64,000 nucleotides of DNA from Anaeramoeba flamelloides (Eukaryota; Metamonada; Anaeramoebidae): the NCBI GenBank assembly GCA_027625915.1, contig JANTQA010000048.1:310001-374000 (forward strand), given 5' to 3'. Both the position numbers and the translations under genes were made by a program. Below are positions 35,300-47,169 of the stretch, piece after piece; position 1 is the stretch's first letter; each line of letters starts with the position of its first letter. Under the pieces are notes generated by a model, which was not told the DNA's origin, did not search any database, and was given only the letters and a program-made list of their open reading frames with translations.

Positions 35300-35520
35300 A
35301 ATTTCTTCGATATGAAACAAATTGTTTTATTTCAGGAATAAATTAATTTAATACAATTTAAACTAATTTGTAGTTTTTTTTAAAGTTCTCAATATTCAAA
35401 AAAGTAAGGATTTTATAGCAATATTCTTTCTAGATAAATAACTAAATTGAAAAATACAATAAAAGAATAAAAAAAATCTTCGTGATCTCAAAATTCATTA
35501 CAGAGCAAAACTTTGAAAAT
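35300..35520 (+). repeat. Dispersed repeat M, copy 3
   Basis: It shares AAATTTCTTCGATATGAAAC, AAACTAATTTGTAG and AAAAAGTAAGGATT with the copies at 21.8 and 31.7 kb. Confidence 0.45.
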
Positions 35521-35581
35521 AGTAGGCAATTGTTTTCATAAATATAATGTACATTGATTTAAATTGAAAAATGAGTCTACT

Positions 35582-36120
35582 CCTTTGGGGAAAATCATTA
35601 AATTTCAAATTTGGTCAAATTTCAAAAATAGTCAAATTCCCATATTTTTCAAAATATCAATTGTATTGAAATATATTGGATGTAGGTCTTTAAAACCACC
35701 TTTACAGTTAGGTTAAGGTATGTTAGGGTAGGTTAGAGTAGGTATAAGTGTTTGAATGGTATACTAGAAAATTTTGGCAAGATTTTAAAAAAAAATAATT
35801 AAGAGACCCATTAGACTTTTACAACTTGTTTTAAGGGAAAAAATTTCGAATTAACTTTGGTGATTAAAATTGGATTTCGAAGGAATTTTTATAAAATTTT
35901 TACTTTCAATGATAACAAAATTTTGGATTTTCTACAATTTAAGTATTAAAATACAACAAATCGTAAAAGACTCTTTTTTCTTCCTCTCACAAAATTAAAA
36001 AACCATTAAAAACTTTCGTACCAATGATAATAATCAAGAAACTCTTCAAAAATAAAACAAGTTTCGATTTGACCAATTTTGAAATTTGACCAAATTTGAA
36101 ATTTAATGATATACCCCCCA
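35582..36120. mobile_element. ~540 bp inverted-repeat element (family J)
   Basis: ATCATTAAATTTCAAATTTG followed by GTCAAATTTCAAAA near 35595-35630 is repeated as its exact or near complement at about 36070-36110, giving arms of about 50 bp. It carries a short TTAGGG-like patch at 35707-35745. Single copy here and non-coding. Confidence 0.65.
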
Positions 36121-36284
36121 TTTGTGTTTTTTCAAAAAATATCACCATTTTTTGAATATTAATTTTTTAAAGATTGATTATTCATGATGCTGGTTTTTTT
36201 TTAATTAACATTTGGTCCTAATAAAAATTGCTTAAAAAAGTTTTTCCATCAATAAACTATTTTTTTTTTGCCATAATAATAAAA

Positions 36285-37130
36285 CTCAGCCCCAATTCAA
36301 AATTTGTAACCCACCAAAATTCAATTTTTGAAAAAAAAAAAACTTATTTAAATCAATTCAAGAAGAAATACCAAATTCGAACTATTTACACATTATAAAT
36401 GTTAACCACTTGTTTAAAAAATAATGATAATCACAAAACCTAAAATAAATAATTGTCAATACTAATAAATTATCAATGTGTTAAAAATTTTTAGAGAGTG
36501 CAAAACAAAAAAATTAATTGGTAAATTTGTTAAAGTTCTATTTGGATTTTGATTAATTAAATGGTTAGATATAATTGAATAGTAGACTTTGGATTCTTCT
36601 ATTTTGAAAACCCAACCTTAAAATAATATCTATCCTTGAAAATAAAGTTTGACTGAATGCAAAAAGTCAAGTAATTCAAAAAACTAAATGAAAACAAAAA
36701 ACCAAAGGCGAAAAAAAAATATATTTTGATCTAATGAAACAAGTTACTTAATTCAAAAAATGAAATGAAAACAAAAAATTAAAAGATGAAAAAATGATTT
36801 TATATTTTACATTAAGGAACTAATCTCTATTAATTTTTTTAAAATAAATTTAATAGAGATTCAGAAAATTTTTTGCCAATTGATTAGATTTGAAAACTCC
36901 TATTTATTTTCAATATTAAACATATTTCTTGATAAGGAATCCTTATATATAAATTGGCCGAAAAAATAATTGACAATAGAGACTAACCCATTAATCAAAA
37001 TTATTTCTCTTTTGAATGAAATTGTATTATTGTGATTGTTTGTACCGTTTTAAATGTGTGGAAAATTTTGAATTTTTGTTTATTTAGAAAGAATTTTTAA
37101 TTTCTATACAATGTTGCAAAATATAAATTA
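36285..37130 (+). repeat. Dispersed repeat K, copy 1
   Basis: It aligns with 60325-60890 and 60965-61360 (both in the intron of the second RasGAP-type gene) and partly with 54415-54770. Diagnostic blocks are CCCCAATTCAAAATTTGTAA, GAAACAAGTTACTTAATTCA and TATTGTGATTGTTTG. Unknown nature, no coding. Confidence 0.6.
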
Positions 37131-37320
37131 ATAGCAAAATAAAAAAAGTTTTAAATAATTATTCCTAAAAAAAAAATGTTAACTTGCAAAAATAGAACCA
37201 AAGAATAAGTAAAAACCACGGCAATTTAATAATTTTGATCAATTGAAATTATTTGGATAGATTCAAAATTTATTTTACCATTTCACATATTTCTCTAAAA
37301 TTATCAAGTAAATATTGACC

Positions 37321-37654
37321 GATATAAACTCTTTTTCAGTCAAAATGGTCAGTTTTATTAAAGAAATACAGCCAGTTTCACTTTTAAGTCACAAACTGCT
37401 ACTGAATTTAAGGCACAAAAATAATCTCAAATTAAGGAAATAATTCAGAATTTAGTAAAATAAATTGTAAAAAAAAAAATTACAAATTTTGTTCTTATAT
37501 TTGAGATTTTTTTGTGCCTTAAATTTCGTTGTAAGTTTCTGTCTTAAAAGTGTAACTGACTTTAGAACATATTATATGCGTTTAATTCATGTATTATTCT
37601 TAAAATAAATTTTCAAAATGTGAACCAGATCATTTTTTATCATTTAGTTAAATA

Positions 37655-37685
<31 letters not shown>

Positions 37686-38095
37686 TGGTTTGCCTTTTTT
37701 TTTCTTCTTTATATTTTAAAAAGGAAAATTTGAAAAAAAAAAAAAATACCTTGGAACTTTAAATTAAGATTAAGAAAAATGAGGCTTTGTAATGTTCTTT
37801 TAAAAATTCATCTATTTAAAATTAAAAAATCTTATGGTCAACAATTTTAATTTTCCAAAGAAATTAAGAAATTTTTGCATGGGAACTTTCTATGAATGGG
37901 GCACAAAATTATTTTAAAATTTTTTCTTTTTTTGAAATTTTAGGTTTGTTCAGGTATTTTTTTCATGGGTCCCTAATATAATCTGAAATTTATTATTACT
38001 ATTATTTCTAAACAATCGTTGTTTGTTTGATTCTTAATAAAAAGTGAATTTTTCTTTTTTGGATGTGCCACTTTGGGTGAAATGGAGTTTAATTG
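37321..38095 (+). repeat. Dispersed repeat L, copy 2 (interrupted by a MITE)
   Basis: It aligns with 2205-2775 on both sides of the MITE at 37369-37562, and ends with the GAAATGGAGTTTA block. Confidence 0.6.
37369..37562. mobile_element. 194 bp MITE (family A, copy 1)
   Basis: It starts CAGCCAGTTTCACTTTTAAG and ends with a near-complement. TA is duplicated at 37367-37368 and 37563-37564. The flanks AAGAAA-TA-GAACATAT match the uninterrupted site at 2263-2264. Confidence 0.8.
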
Positions 38096-39036
38096 GAATA
38101 ATGTTATAATATCCTAAATCGGCCAATCTCCATCCCTTTGGTAAATATAGAAATTCAAAAAACCTCAAATCTATAATATTAATTAACAAACTGTCTGAAA
38201 ATATTTGATGATCAACAAATGTAAAGAAACTTTTAAAAAAAAATAATAATAAAACGGCGGGGAATAAATTTACAATGGACTTTTTTTGCCACTCGCTTCA
38301 CTCACTTTTTAAATGTTTTACAAGTATACCAGTGTACTCGGAGTGATTTTTATTTTGGTTGAAAATAATTTGAATAGGCATTGCAGGAGGAAAATTTTGA
38401 TTTTGAAACTTTATGGGTTAAATTGAAATTTAGTTTGTAAAAATAGTATAAAACATATATCAAATATTGGAAAAAAATTTTCAAACATAAATTTTGACAA
38501 GATTGTCTGACATAACCTGATTTAAAGCAAACAAAAATATGTTTCCAGTTTAAAAATCTTATTTTCAGTAAATGAAATTTCGGAATTTTTTAAATTGATT
38601 CAAAAATTAATAATTTAAAATATTTCATTGATAATTATATATTTAATATATTTAAAAGAAGTTTTAATTGATTAAAAAAAATTTAAATTTTTGGTACATC
38701 TTTAGAAATCCTTTGTTTGAGTTGGGTCTGAGTTTTGGTTTTTTTTTTTGTTGCGATTTTATTAATTTATTATATAAGGAAAGAAAGTATGATATATATT
38801 GATAATAGAATTTCGTTCAAGATCTTTAATAATTATTATTATTATAATTTGATTTTGTAGATTTATTAGATTTATTTGAAAGTAATAAATGATATTAGAT
38901 AGAGTTGTTTGTAATATTAGTTATATCTTAACAATTTCTTTATATTATAAACTTTGAGAATTTTAATCGAATTTTAAAAATTATTTTCAATTTTTAATAT
39001 CTGATAAAATAGTGAATAGCCTTAAAAATGTACATT

Positions 39037-39091
39037 GCTTCGCTAGTCCAGTCGGCAGAGCGTCAGGCTTTTAACCTGAATGGCGCGGAGC
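39037..39091 (+). pseudogene. Truncated tRNA-Lys(UUU)-like sequence
   Basis: The acceptor strand GCTTCGC, a D-arm region with an A-box-like TAGTCCAGTCGG, and a perfect anticodon arm (TCAGG, loop CTTTTAA, CCTGA; anticodon TTT at 39070-39072) are present. The T arm and B box are missing: after the variable loop comes GCGGAGC and then T(6). GCGGAGC can pair with GCTTCGC with one G-U, but without a B box this is most likely a dead tRNA. It could also be a fragment carried by a retroposon. Confidence 0.7.
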
Positions 39092-40146
39092 TTTTTTATT
39101 GCTTTTTTTAGCACTTTTTTTACTTTTTTTTGATCCTTTAATGATGAACTTTAATAAAAGGATACCAATTCTCCCACTTGAACTTTCAAAAGTTTTCTGA
39201 GAACAACCACTCAAAATGTTCTTTTTTGAAACAAAAAAATTATTTTTTCTTCGACTTTTCAAATTTCTAAAAAGAAATCATCAAATTTCCAGATTATTTT
39301 TTTTTCGGCTTCTATTGATGAGTAATATTCTTATGGTTGTTTCTAAAAAGTTTTTCTTAATTTTCTTGTTTCTGCAAACTAAAAAAAAAAATCAAAAATT
39401 TTTTTTTTACATTTAAGATCTTTTAAAGAAAAAGCCACTTACAATAATATTCACAAATTTCTTGGTTCTTGCCTCCAATCTTTACTGTTTTTTTCCTTCT
39501 CAAGGTTTCAAAATGGTTTCTTTATTGGGAAAGGATTTCAATAAATAATGAATAAATTTTTTTCTTTTATTCAAGTGCCGATTCTTTTTTTGTTCCTACA
39601 ATTTACCAACCACACCAAGAAACATATTTATGCTTCTGATGACCCCAGCAATTAAGCGTAAAAAATGAAACAAAAAGGAAAAAATGAAAACCAAGTACAA
39701 TAGATAATCAATTTAAGAAATTAGAATTGTGTCTAGAAAGAAGAAATAAATTGATTCTCTGATTTGTTTTGTGTACCTTTTCGAATGAAAAATCAATCTA
39801 ATCGATGTTACAAATCTTAGTTTTGTTCTTTTTTGGCTCGCATAATTGCTAATTCACTTTTGCTATGATATTCACTTCTTGTGAATACAATATGAGTTTT
39901 CGAAATCTAGATTGTAAAGTTGACAAGAATTCTTCTCAGTAACAGATAAAGAAAGAATTTGAAACTCAGGGTTTGTTTTTAATCCTACTGTTATCAAAAT
40001 AAAGTGTGTAAAAAAATTTAATGTGTGTTTCAAAATTAAAAGCCTTTTTTTTTAGTTGTAGAAGAACAATACATCAACCCGTCAAAGAAATGAACAATAA
40101 ACCCTAATTAAATCTGGCAATAATTACAAAAAGTTCTATTAATTAA

Positions 40147-41352
40147 GGGGGTAAGTACATTTTTCATTTTTTAAGTACCATCATTTATCTGAAACTGAAT
40201 TCTTCAAATCATTTCTTTAGCCAAATACATTGATATTTTCATAAATACTAGAGGCTGGAATATATCCTAGTATAAGATATTTTCATACCAACAAAAAAAC
40301 AGAAATCAAAAAAAATGAAAAGATTGATCTAGAAAAAATAAATAAAAATCATTTATTACTTGATCTTATCTCTCACATTTTACACAATTACATATTCTTT
40401 ATTTGGCTTTATTTTTAATTCTTTATGAAAATAATTGGTTTGGAAAATTTTTGATAAACAAATTACTGTTTCTTTCTTTAGAATTTCCCAAAATGAATTT
40501 AAAAATCCTATTTTCATTTAATTCATCTAATTCAAGTTTTAGTTCAGAAAATCAGATGTTTTTTAAAATTCTTCTTGAGAATAAGGGTTTATTGGATAAA
40601 TTCGTTTGATTGTATAATTATTTATTTTCCATTAAAATGAGAACCCAAAATAATTCTGAATCCGATTAAAATTTTTTCTTGAATTTTTCTTTTATTTTGA
40701 TTTGAATCTTTTTTAACTGTTTTTTGATTCCAAGAATCCAACCCCTTTATTTTAATTTTTGAAATAGTATTCCTTGTTTTGGCTTTGATTTGATAAAAAT
40801 ATTTAAAAAAAAAATTTTGAAAGCAAATTTGTCACAAAAAGTTTTTTAAAATAATAATAAATAGTAATGGGGTGAGAAATTCAAGTTAAAAAATAGTTGT
40901 TATTCATACAAAATAAGAAGATTAAGAAAACCAATCTTCGAAAATAAGTTTTTATTGATTTTTTTTTTTTTTTTCATTCTTGATTTCAAAAAATTTATTT
41001 GGAATGGTGATCTTTCGTTTTTGGCCTTTGAAAAGAAAATATTCGTTTCAAATGAAGAAATTTTCAGGTATATTTTTTTGGTTTACTGTTTGACTAATTT
41101 CAATCGTTTGTATAAACACATCTCTAGATATAAAAATAAAATAATAAAACCAAAAATTGAATCAAATAAAACTTTAAAAAAATTGAAAAATGAAAGATTT
41201 AACTCTGAATTACTTTGGGTTCTTTCTACAAACAGACTAGTGAATCGTTATTTTGTTTCCAAAGTTTCAATATCTAGTTGCACTCAAAAAATATTTTTTA
41301 GTAATGTTAACACAATTAAAAAAATTCAAAATGGTAAATTTTACTTACTTCC
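40147..41352 (+). mobile_element. 1206 bp TTAA-flanked element (family D, copy 2)
   Basis: TTAA lies at 40143-40146 and 41353-41356. The ends GGGGGTAAGTACATTTTTCA and the complement of AAATTTTACTTACTTCC are imperfect inverted repeats. The flanks rejoin exactly to the intact family C sequence, proving the TTAA duplication. An open frame of 133 codons (40955-41356) runs to the right end but matches no transposase I know. Confidence 0.82.
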
Positions 41353-42185
41353 TTAAAAAGAAATTCTAAAATATGAATGAGCTAATTGGAAAATTTTCTC
41401 AAAAAATATAAGTAAATTTTAGAATATTCAAGCTATTTCCAAGAAAGAGAAAAAACATCCAAAAAATTGAGAAAAAGTAAAAATTTTTGAAAAAAAAAAT
41501 TCCTTAGAATATAACTTTTGTAGAAAAATAAATTGATCAATAAATTCATTAAGCTTTCAAAAGTACAGTATGTTTTAAACCATCTAAAATTCCAATTTTA
41601 TAATTCTTAAAATCAGTTTAAATTTTTAATTTTACATTTAAGAATTGTGATTTTTGAGAGACTTCTTCTAATACTTGGGGAGTGAATATTTTGGAAAGCA
41701 GAAAGAAAATTTTGATATTTTTATTTTAAAATTAACGGTATTTAAATCAATATTCAAAAAAATATTTAAATATCCAAAATCATTAAATATCATTTATAGA
41801 TTCTTAATATTAATTCAATTAATTTTTTAGTTTTATATTACATAAATAAAATACATTAAATTTTTTGATTCCGATTTCATCTGATATTTTTAAGAGTGAA
41901 AATCGGGGTGTCTTATTTTCTTTTTGATTGAAAAAATCATTTTCATAACTTATTTAACCCCAAAAAAATTTCAAATAGAATTAAAAACATATAAATTCAT
42001 TTTATTGTTTAAAAAATCAAATTTCCAGATTCCATATTTTATGGTTTTTTTATTGTAATTGGTCTAACATTGTTTTCACCAAAAAAAGTTTCTATTTTTT
42101 TTTTTTTTTCATTTTTTAGAAATATTTTAACTAACATATTTTCAAATAAATACCTTAGTCATTGATTCAATCGGTATTAATATTA

Positions 42186-42378
42186 CATCCAGTCTCAAAT
42201 ATAACACACAAATTTCAACTAAAATTTAGGCACGATAAAAATCTTTAATTAAGATACAAAATTCAGATTGTAGGAAAATAATTTGTATAAAAAAAATTCT
42301 AAATTTTGTGTTTTAATTTGAGTATTTTTTGTTATTAAATTTTGTTGAAAGTTTGTGCCTTAAATTTGAAATTGACTC
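42186..42378. mobile_element. Decayed ~193 bp MITE (family A, copy 2)
   Basis: Blocks ATTTAGGCACGATAAAAATC and GTTGAAAGTTTGTGCCTTAA correspond to the two arms of intact copies. Possible TA flanks are at 42184-42185 and 42379-42380. Confidence 0.6.
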
Positions 42379-42569
42379 TAAACTTAGTTTGGTATTGTCA
42401 TTTAACAAATGCATTCACCAAAAAAGATAATTTTTTATGAAATGTAAAAAAATCAATTCCCCACTATTTTGGAAATACCGTTTATCATCAAAAAAAAAAA
42501 AAAATAATTCCGAAAAAATGAGAAAATTCAAAAAATTTTGAACCAAACACATTCCTAATTTTAAAATTA

Positions 42570-42765
42570 CAGTCATTTTCAAATTTAAGGCACAAACCGT
42601 CAACGAAATTTAAGGTACAAAAAATCTCAAATTAAGGCACAAAATTTGGAATTTTTTTTTTTTACAAATAATTTTACTAGAATCTGAATTTTGTGCCTTA
42701 ATTTGAGATTTTTATTATGCCTCAAATTTCGTTGATGGTTTGTGCCTTAAATTTGGAACTGACAG
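42570..42765. mobile_element. 196 bp MITE (family A, copy 3)
   Basis: The arms carry TTTAAGGCACAAACC and GGTTTGTGCCTTAAA, ends CAGTCA and its complement, and TA at 42568-42569 and 42766-42767. It interrupts family C between TTTTAAAAT-TA and CTGAAAAT, an empty site seen whole in copy 1 near 32545. Confidence 0.8.
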
Positions 42766-44322
42766 TACTGAAAATATCAAGATTTTTACCTTCAAAATTG
42801 ATATGAACTTAGGTATACTATTGTGTTTAATCCGATGTTGCATTGGAACAATGGAAAAAAAAAGAAGAGATTATATTTTGAAACCTGGACGATAGCTTCT
42901 GTTCACCTAGTATTTTGATGACTACACTTTTGTTGTAAAATTTTACAAAAACAATACTATAAAAGCAGCAACTTGAATAAGTAAACCAATTAATTTAATT
43001 AGCACCGCTCAAATATTTAAAGAATGTACATTCTTATAAATTCTTCAGAAGAGCTACATTTGAACTCCTGTCATTTTGATAAAAGTTACTTCGAAGTTGG
43101 TATTTAAAAAATTAAAAACACTAATTTTGTGTAAAAAAAATGTTGTTTTTTTCACGTTTTAATTTTTTAATCGATTGTAAACACCCATTTATCAATAGAT
43201 ATGAATTAAGATTAGGATTGGTTTGTGTGGGGAATTATTCAAAATCATAAGTTTAGGGGAATTGTGCTTTCATAAGTGAATTACTAGTATTTAAAATATA
43301 AAGTGGATCAAATTTCACTAGTTATTTACTTATTTTTCAATTCTTAAAAGTACCCACATTAGGGTTCTTTATTTCCGGTGTATACAATATAACAAGAAGC
43401 CAAACAATAAATCAAGATAACACAAATTCGAATCTATTTCTGATAAAATATCTACATTTGAAAAAGATAAATAGAAAAGGAAGTGAAAATTTTTTATCAC
43501 AATAATTATTCAAAGACCAATAAAAGAAATATTAATTTGAAAAATATCTTTTCAAGTTTTTTTTTAAGTATTCATAAGTAATGTTTTTGAGTAGAAGAAA
43601 CAAATAAAAAATAAAAAATCTCCAAATAAACCCAATTTTTTTTTAAAAAAAGTTAATTTATATTTGTGAAAAAAAAAAATCGAACTTGAAGCAAAATCCC
43701 GGAAAAGATTTTTAATTTTGAATATTAGGCAAATTGATGTGCAATTTCTTTTATTTTCAATCAAATCTTTTTTATAAATAACCTAATTTTTTTATGAGTC
43801 TAGTAATAAACCTATCTAAACTTGTATTAAAGTATGCTATATCAAGAATACTCCAGTAATTGTTTTAAAAATCAAGTAGATCAACTTTTTTTGAAAAACA
43901 ATCGAGTTTAAGAGGTATGTTAGAGTTTGGAAAGTGATAATAGTTGTTCTTGTTTTTTGATTGATTGAATGGTTTTTTGGTCAATTGTAATTTAATTAAT
44001 CATCATTCTAATAAGTGCTGTGAGTTATAATTTTAAAAAGTTTGATTCTTAAGAAAAGGATTTGATTTTAAATAAAAGAAATAACACAATAATTTTACTT
44101 ATATCCACAATTCAATATCTTTTCCAGGATTTTTTTCATGTCAGGTATTTTTTAATGATTTTATGTTAATCTTTGGATAAACGATCAAAAGTACCTTAAA
44201 CATAAGAAAAGTATGTTATTTGTAATATGTCTGAAATATTCTTTTAGAATGTCCATACTTCAGTACACACTTTATTCAAAAGGCTTCATTTGAATTTTAA
44301 TAATTATAGAGAAGTGAAGTCT

Positions 44323-44863
44323 TATGATTTAGAATACCTGAAATTTGGAAAAAGGATTTTCTTGTATTAGCTGAGGTGAAGTTTTGGTTCTTAGATAAAT
44401 TGATATTTGACTTGGTATTGTTTTGATTGATTGTTCAAAAATACTATTTTCTTTTATTTATCTAAATTTCATTTCTAGGATTTAAGATGATTATATTGGA
44501 AAGTAAGTTATAAAATATGAATTGTGTTTTGTAAATTGAATTTTATATAGCTTTGTTTATTGGTAGCTTTTCAAAAAAAATTATTTTTTTCATTCAGTAA
44601 GTTGGCTAAAAAGTAAATAAATATTTTATTCTACTACAAAATAATGAAAAATAATTTTTGATCACTTGCCAATAAATAAATATTAGATTCTTAAATTCAT
44701 ATTTCAGAATAAATAAAATAAATAGTCAAACATTATCTTCATTCAACAACTATTAAAACCTATACCAAATCAAATATCAATTTATCTAAGAACAAAAATA
44801 AAAATCCACCTACCCAATACAAGATAATCTTTTTTTTTAAATTTCAGAGTTTGCATTCCCTAA
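44323..44863. mobile_element. 541 bp long-inverted-repeat element (family B, copy 2)
   Basis: The arm block TTCTTAGATAAATTGATATT near 44390 is complementary to AATATCAATTTATCTAAGAA near 44770. The ends are decayed relatives of TAAGGTTTACAATCCCTGAA. Non-coding. Confidence 0.7.
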
Positions 44864-46331
44864 AAATGAATAAACCTTTGATTTTAATAATGGATTCCTT
44901 TTTATGGTAATTGGACATTTTTTATGAGAGTAAATACCCCTGTTTTTTTTTCTAAATATTTTATGTAAAGGACTTTTTTGGAAGTAAAGTTTTTATATTT
45001 AAAAACAATGAAATTTATTTTAAGTGGGTAACAACACCATAAAAACTACTGAAATTAAAATATTTGAAAGTTTATTAAAAAAATTATTGTGCGCTTAAGT
45101 TCTAGATTCCCAAAAAAAAAAATTAAAAAAAAAATCTAAAAGTTTAATTTTGCTAATATCAACTATATAAAATTTCAAAAGAGAAAATATTCTTTAAAAA
45201 AAAATTAAATTTGGAGAATATTATTTATTTTTTTTTAAGTGGTTATTTTTTGAGATATAAGACTCAACCCTTTCACTTTATATTTTCAAATTACATTTAT
45301 ATAATATTTTGTAATTATTAAATTATAACCAGATCGGCAAATATTACCCAAATCTAAATATTCTTGAGATCCCAAAATATAAAAAAAATAATGTTTTTTT
45401 CAAAATTCTATTTTAGGAAAGAGAATTTGTGGTTTTATTGGTATTCATAATCTAAATTTTTATTTAATAGTGTCAAAATTTTCAAAAAAAAATTCATTTA
45501 ATTTGATAGTGTTCATTTAATATTATTAAACAATTTTATGTTCAATAATTAAATTATTTTTTTTACCTTGCTTGAAATATTTAAGAAACTTATTTATTAT
45601 TAATAAAAAAATAATTAGCCCTTTGTTTTTATCTTACAAAAGTGCCCAAATATTTTATAGATAATTCTTTTGAATTTTAATAAATATAAATATAACCTTA
45701 TTTTAGAAGTGTTAAAATAGGATGTATTTAAACATTTTTGTACAATATTTAATCAAATTCAACTAATCAATTTAACAAAATATATCTTACCAATAAAATT
45801 AAAAAAAAAAAAAAAAAAACTCTTTCTATATCATCTCAATATTCAAAATTAATGCTTTTGTATCTTTTAAACAATCCCTTTAATTCATAATAATTATTCA
45901 TTTCGAGTACAAGAATAATTCAAATTTTTTATTTCAATTACTAATCAATTTGAGTAAAATGTGTAATTATTACGAATTATATGATACTATTTAATGAGAG
46001 AAAATTACAAATCATGATATTGGTCTTCAGACTCGTGTTAAAAATTAATTTTAATTTCTTAATTCACAACTTTTCAAGTAATTTAATCAAATTTTCGAAT
46101 TAGAAAACAATATTTGATCATGCAAAGATCTTGAAGGAAACAATAAATTTTGAAAAATAAACTAAAAGAAAGAAATCAAACCTGTGATCAGATTAAAAGA
46201 TATTTTTCTCATGGTTTTGCAACTGGTTGGTTGGTTGATTGAACGTTTACATATAAAATAATTATCAAAGAATGAATAAAACTTTTATCTCAACTTATTG
46301 AAATTATAATAGATTAGATCCAATACCACTA

Positions 46332-46504
46332 CAGTCAGTTCCACTTTTAAGGCACAAACCATCAACGAAATTTAAGACACAATAAGAATCTCAAATTAAG
46401 GCACAAAATTCAGATTCTAGTAAAATAAATTGTAAAAAAAAAAATTCCAAATTTTGTGCCTTATATTTCGTTGAAAGTTTGTGCCTTAAAAGTGGATCTG
46501 ACGG
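46332..46504. mobile_element. 173 bp MITE (family A, copy 4)
   Basis: It starts CAGTCAGTTCCACTTTTAAG and ends with AAAAGTGGATCTGACGG, with TA at 46330-46331 and 46505-46506. It is shorter in the left arm and centre than other copies. Confidence 0.75.
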
Positions 46505-47169
46505 TACAAATACACAGGATAATAGATAATTAAATTATCTTCTTTATTTTTAATTCTGTTTAATTAAAATAATCACTTGACATAATCTTTTGTTAAAAAG
46601 AATCAATTTAAATTCAAAATATTTCACAAGAAAAGGTTTAATAAAAAATGAATGATCTTAAGATTGTTTATCATTTTTTTTTTTTTTGATCTAAGCCAAA
46701 ATTGTTCATTTGAAATTTTGAGTAAGATCAAAAAAAGTAAGATTCTTGTAACATTAATCAACAATTTCTCTTTTTTTTAATTTACAATTAGATCTGAAAA
46801 CTTTCGTGTTTATTGGGTTGGGGTTTTGTTTGATTTTTAGTATTTAAAGTATTTGATTGAACACAATTTTTTAGATTTTGATCCAACATAAAATAAAAAA
46901 CACAATAGAATGTTGAGATAAGAACAAAAGTTAAAGTAAATAACATTCCCCAAAGTAGATTAAAGAAATAAGCTTAACATTCTATGGTGACATTTAATTT
47001 TACCTTTGAAATTAAAATAAATAATTTTTTTTTCAACTTACTTTAAATAATAAAAATCGGCTAGATACAACCAAAGTAAAAAAAATTAGTTTCAAATCTT
47101 CTTTAAAAAATATTAAAAAGTGAAAATTTTGACTTTATGGTGACACTCCCTTGAAATTTTTTTCAATAT

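Larger units (their letters stand above)
31968..35300. mobile_element. Family B element split by three nested elements (copy 3)
   Basis: The left half (about 31968-32227) and right half (about 35182-35300) are complementary, for example TTTGCTGATTGATCTTCAAC near 32040 against the inverse of TTGGATATCAATCAGCAAAG near 35210. They correspond to the two arms of copy 1. Between them lie a family C MITE, a family H element and a TTAA element. The joined host element would be about 0.5 kb, the usual family length. Confidence 0.65.
39988..42926. mobile_element. Family C MITE (copy 3) broken by nested insertions
   Basis: The left part begins CTGTTATCAAAATAAAGTG after TA, and the right part ends TATTTTGATGACTACAC near 42926. 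Blocks colinear with copies 1 and 2 are 39988-40146, 41353-about 41490, about 42490-42569 and 42766-42926. The gaps are a TTAA element, two family A MITEs and about 1 kb of unassigned sequence between about 41490 and 42490 (holding one of those MITEs). Confidence 0.65.

Noticed and set aside
40955-41356. 133-codon frame at the end of a TTAA element as a transposase
   Set aside because: It does not show the DDE region or Cys-rich tail of piggyBac transposases, and the frame is not kept in the other copy.
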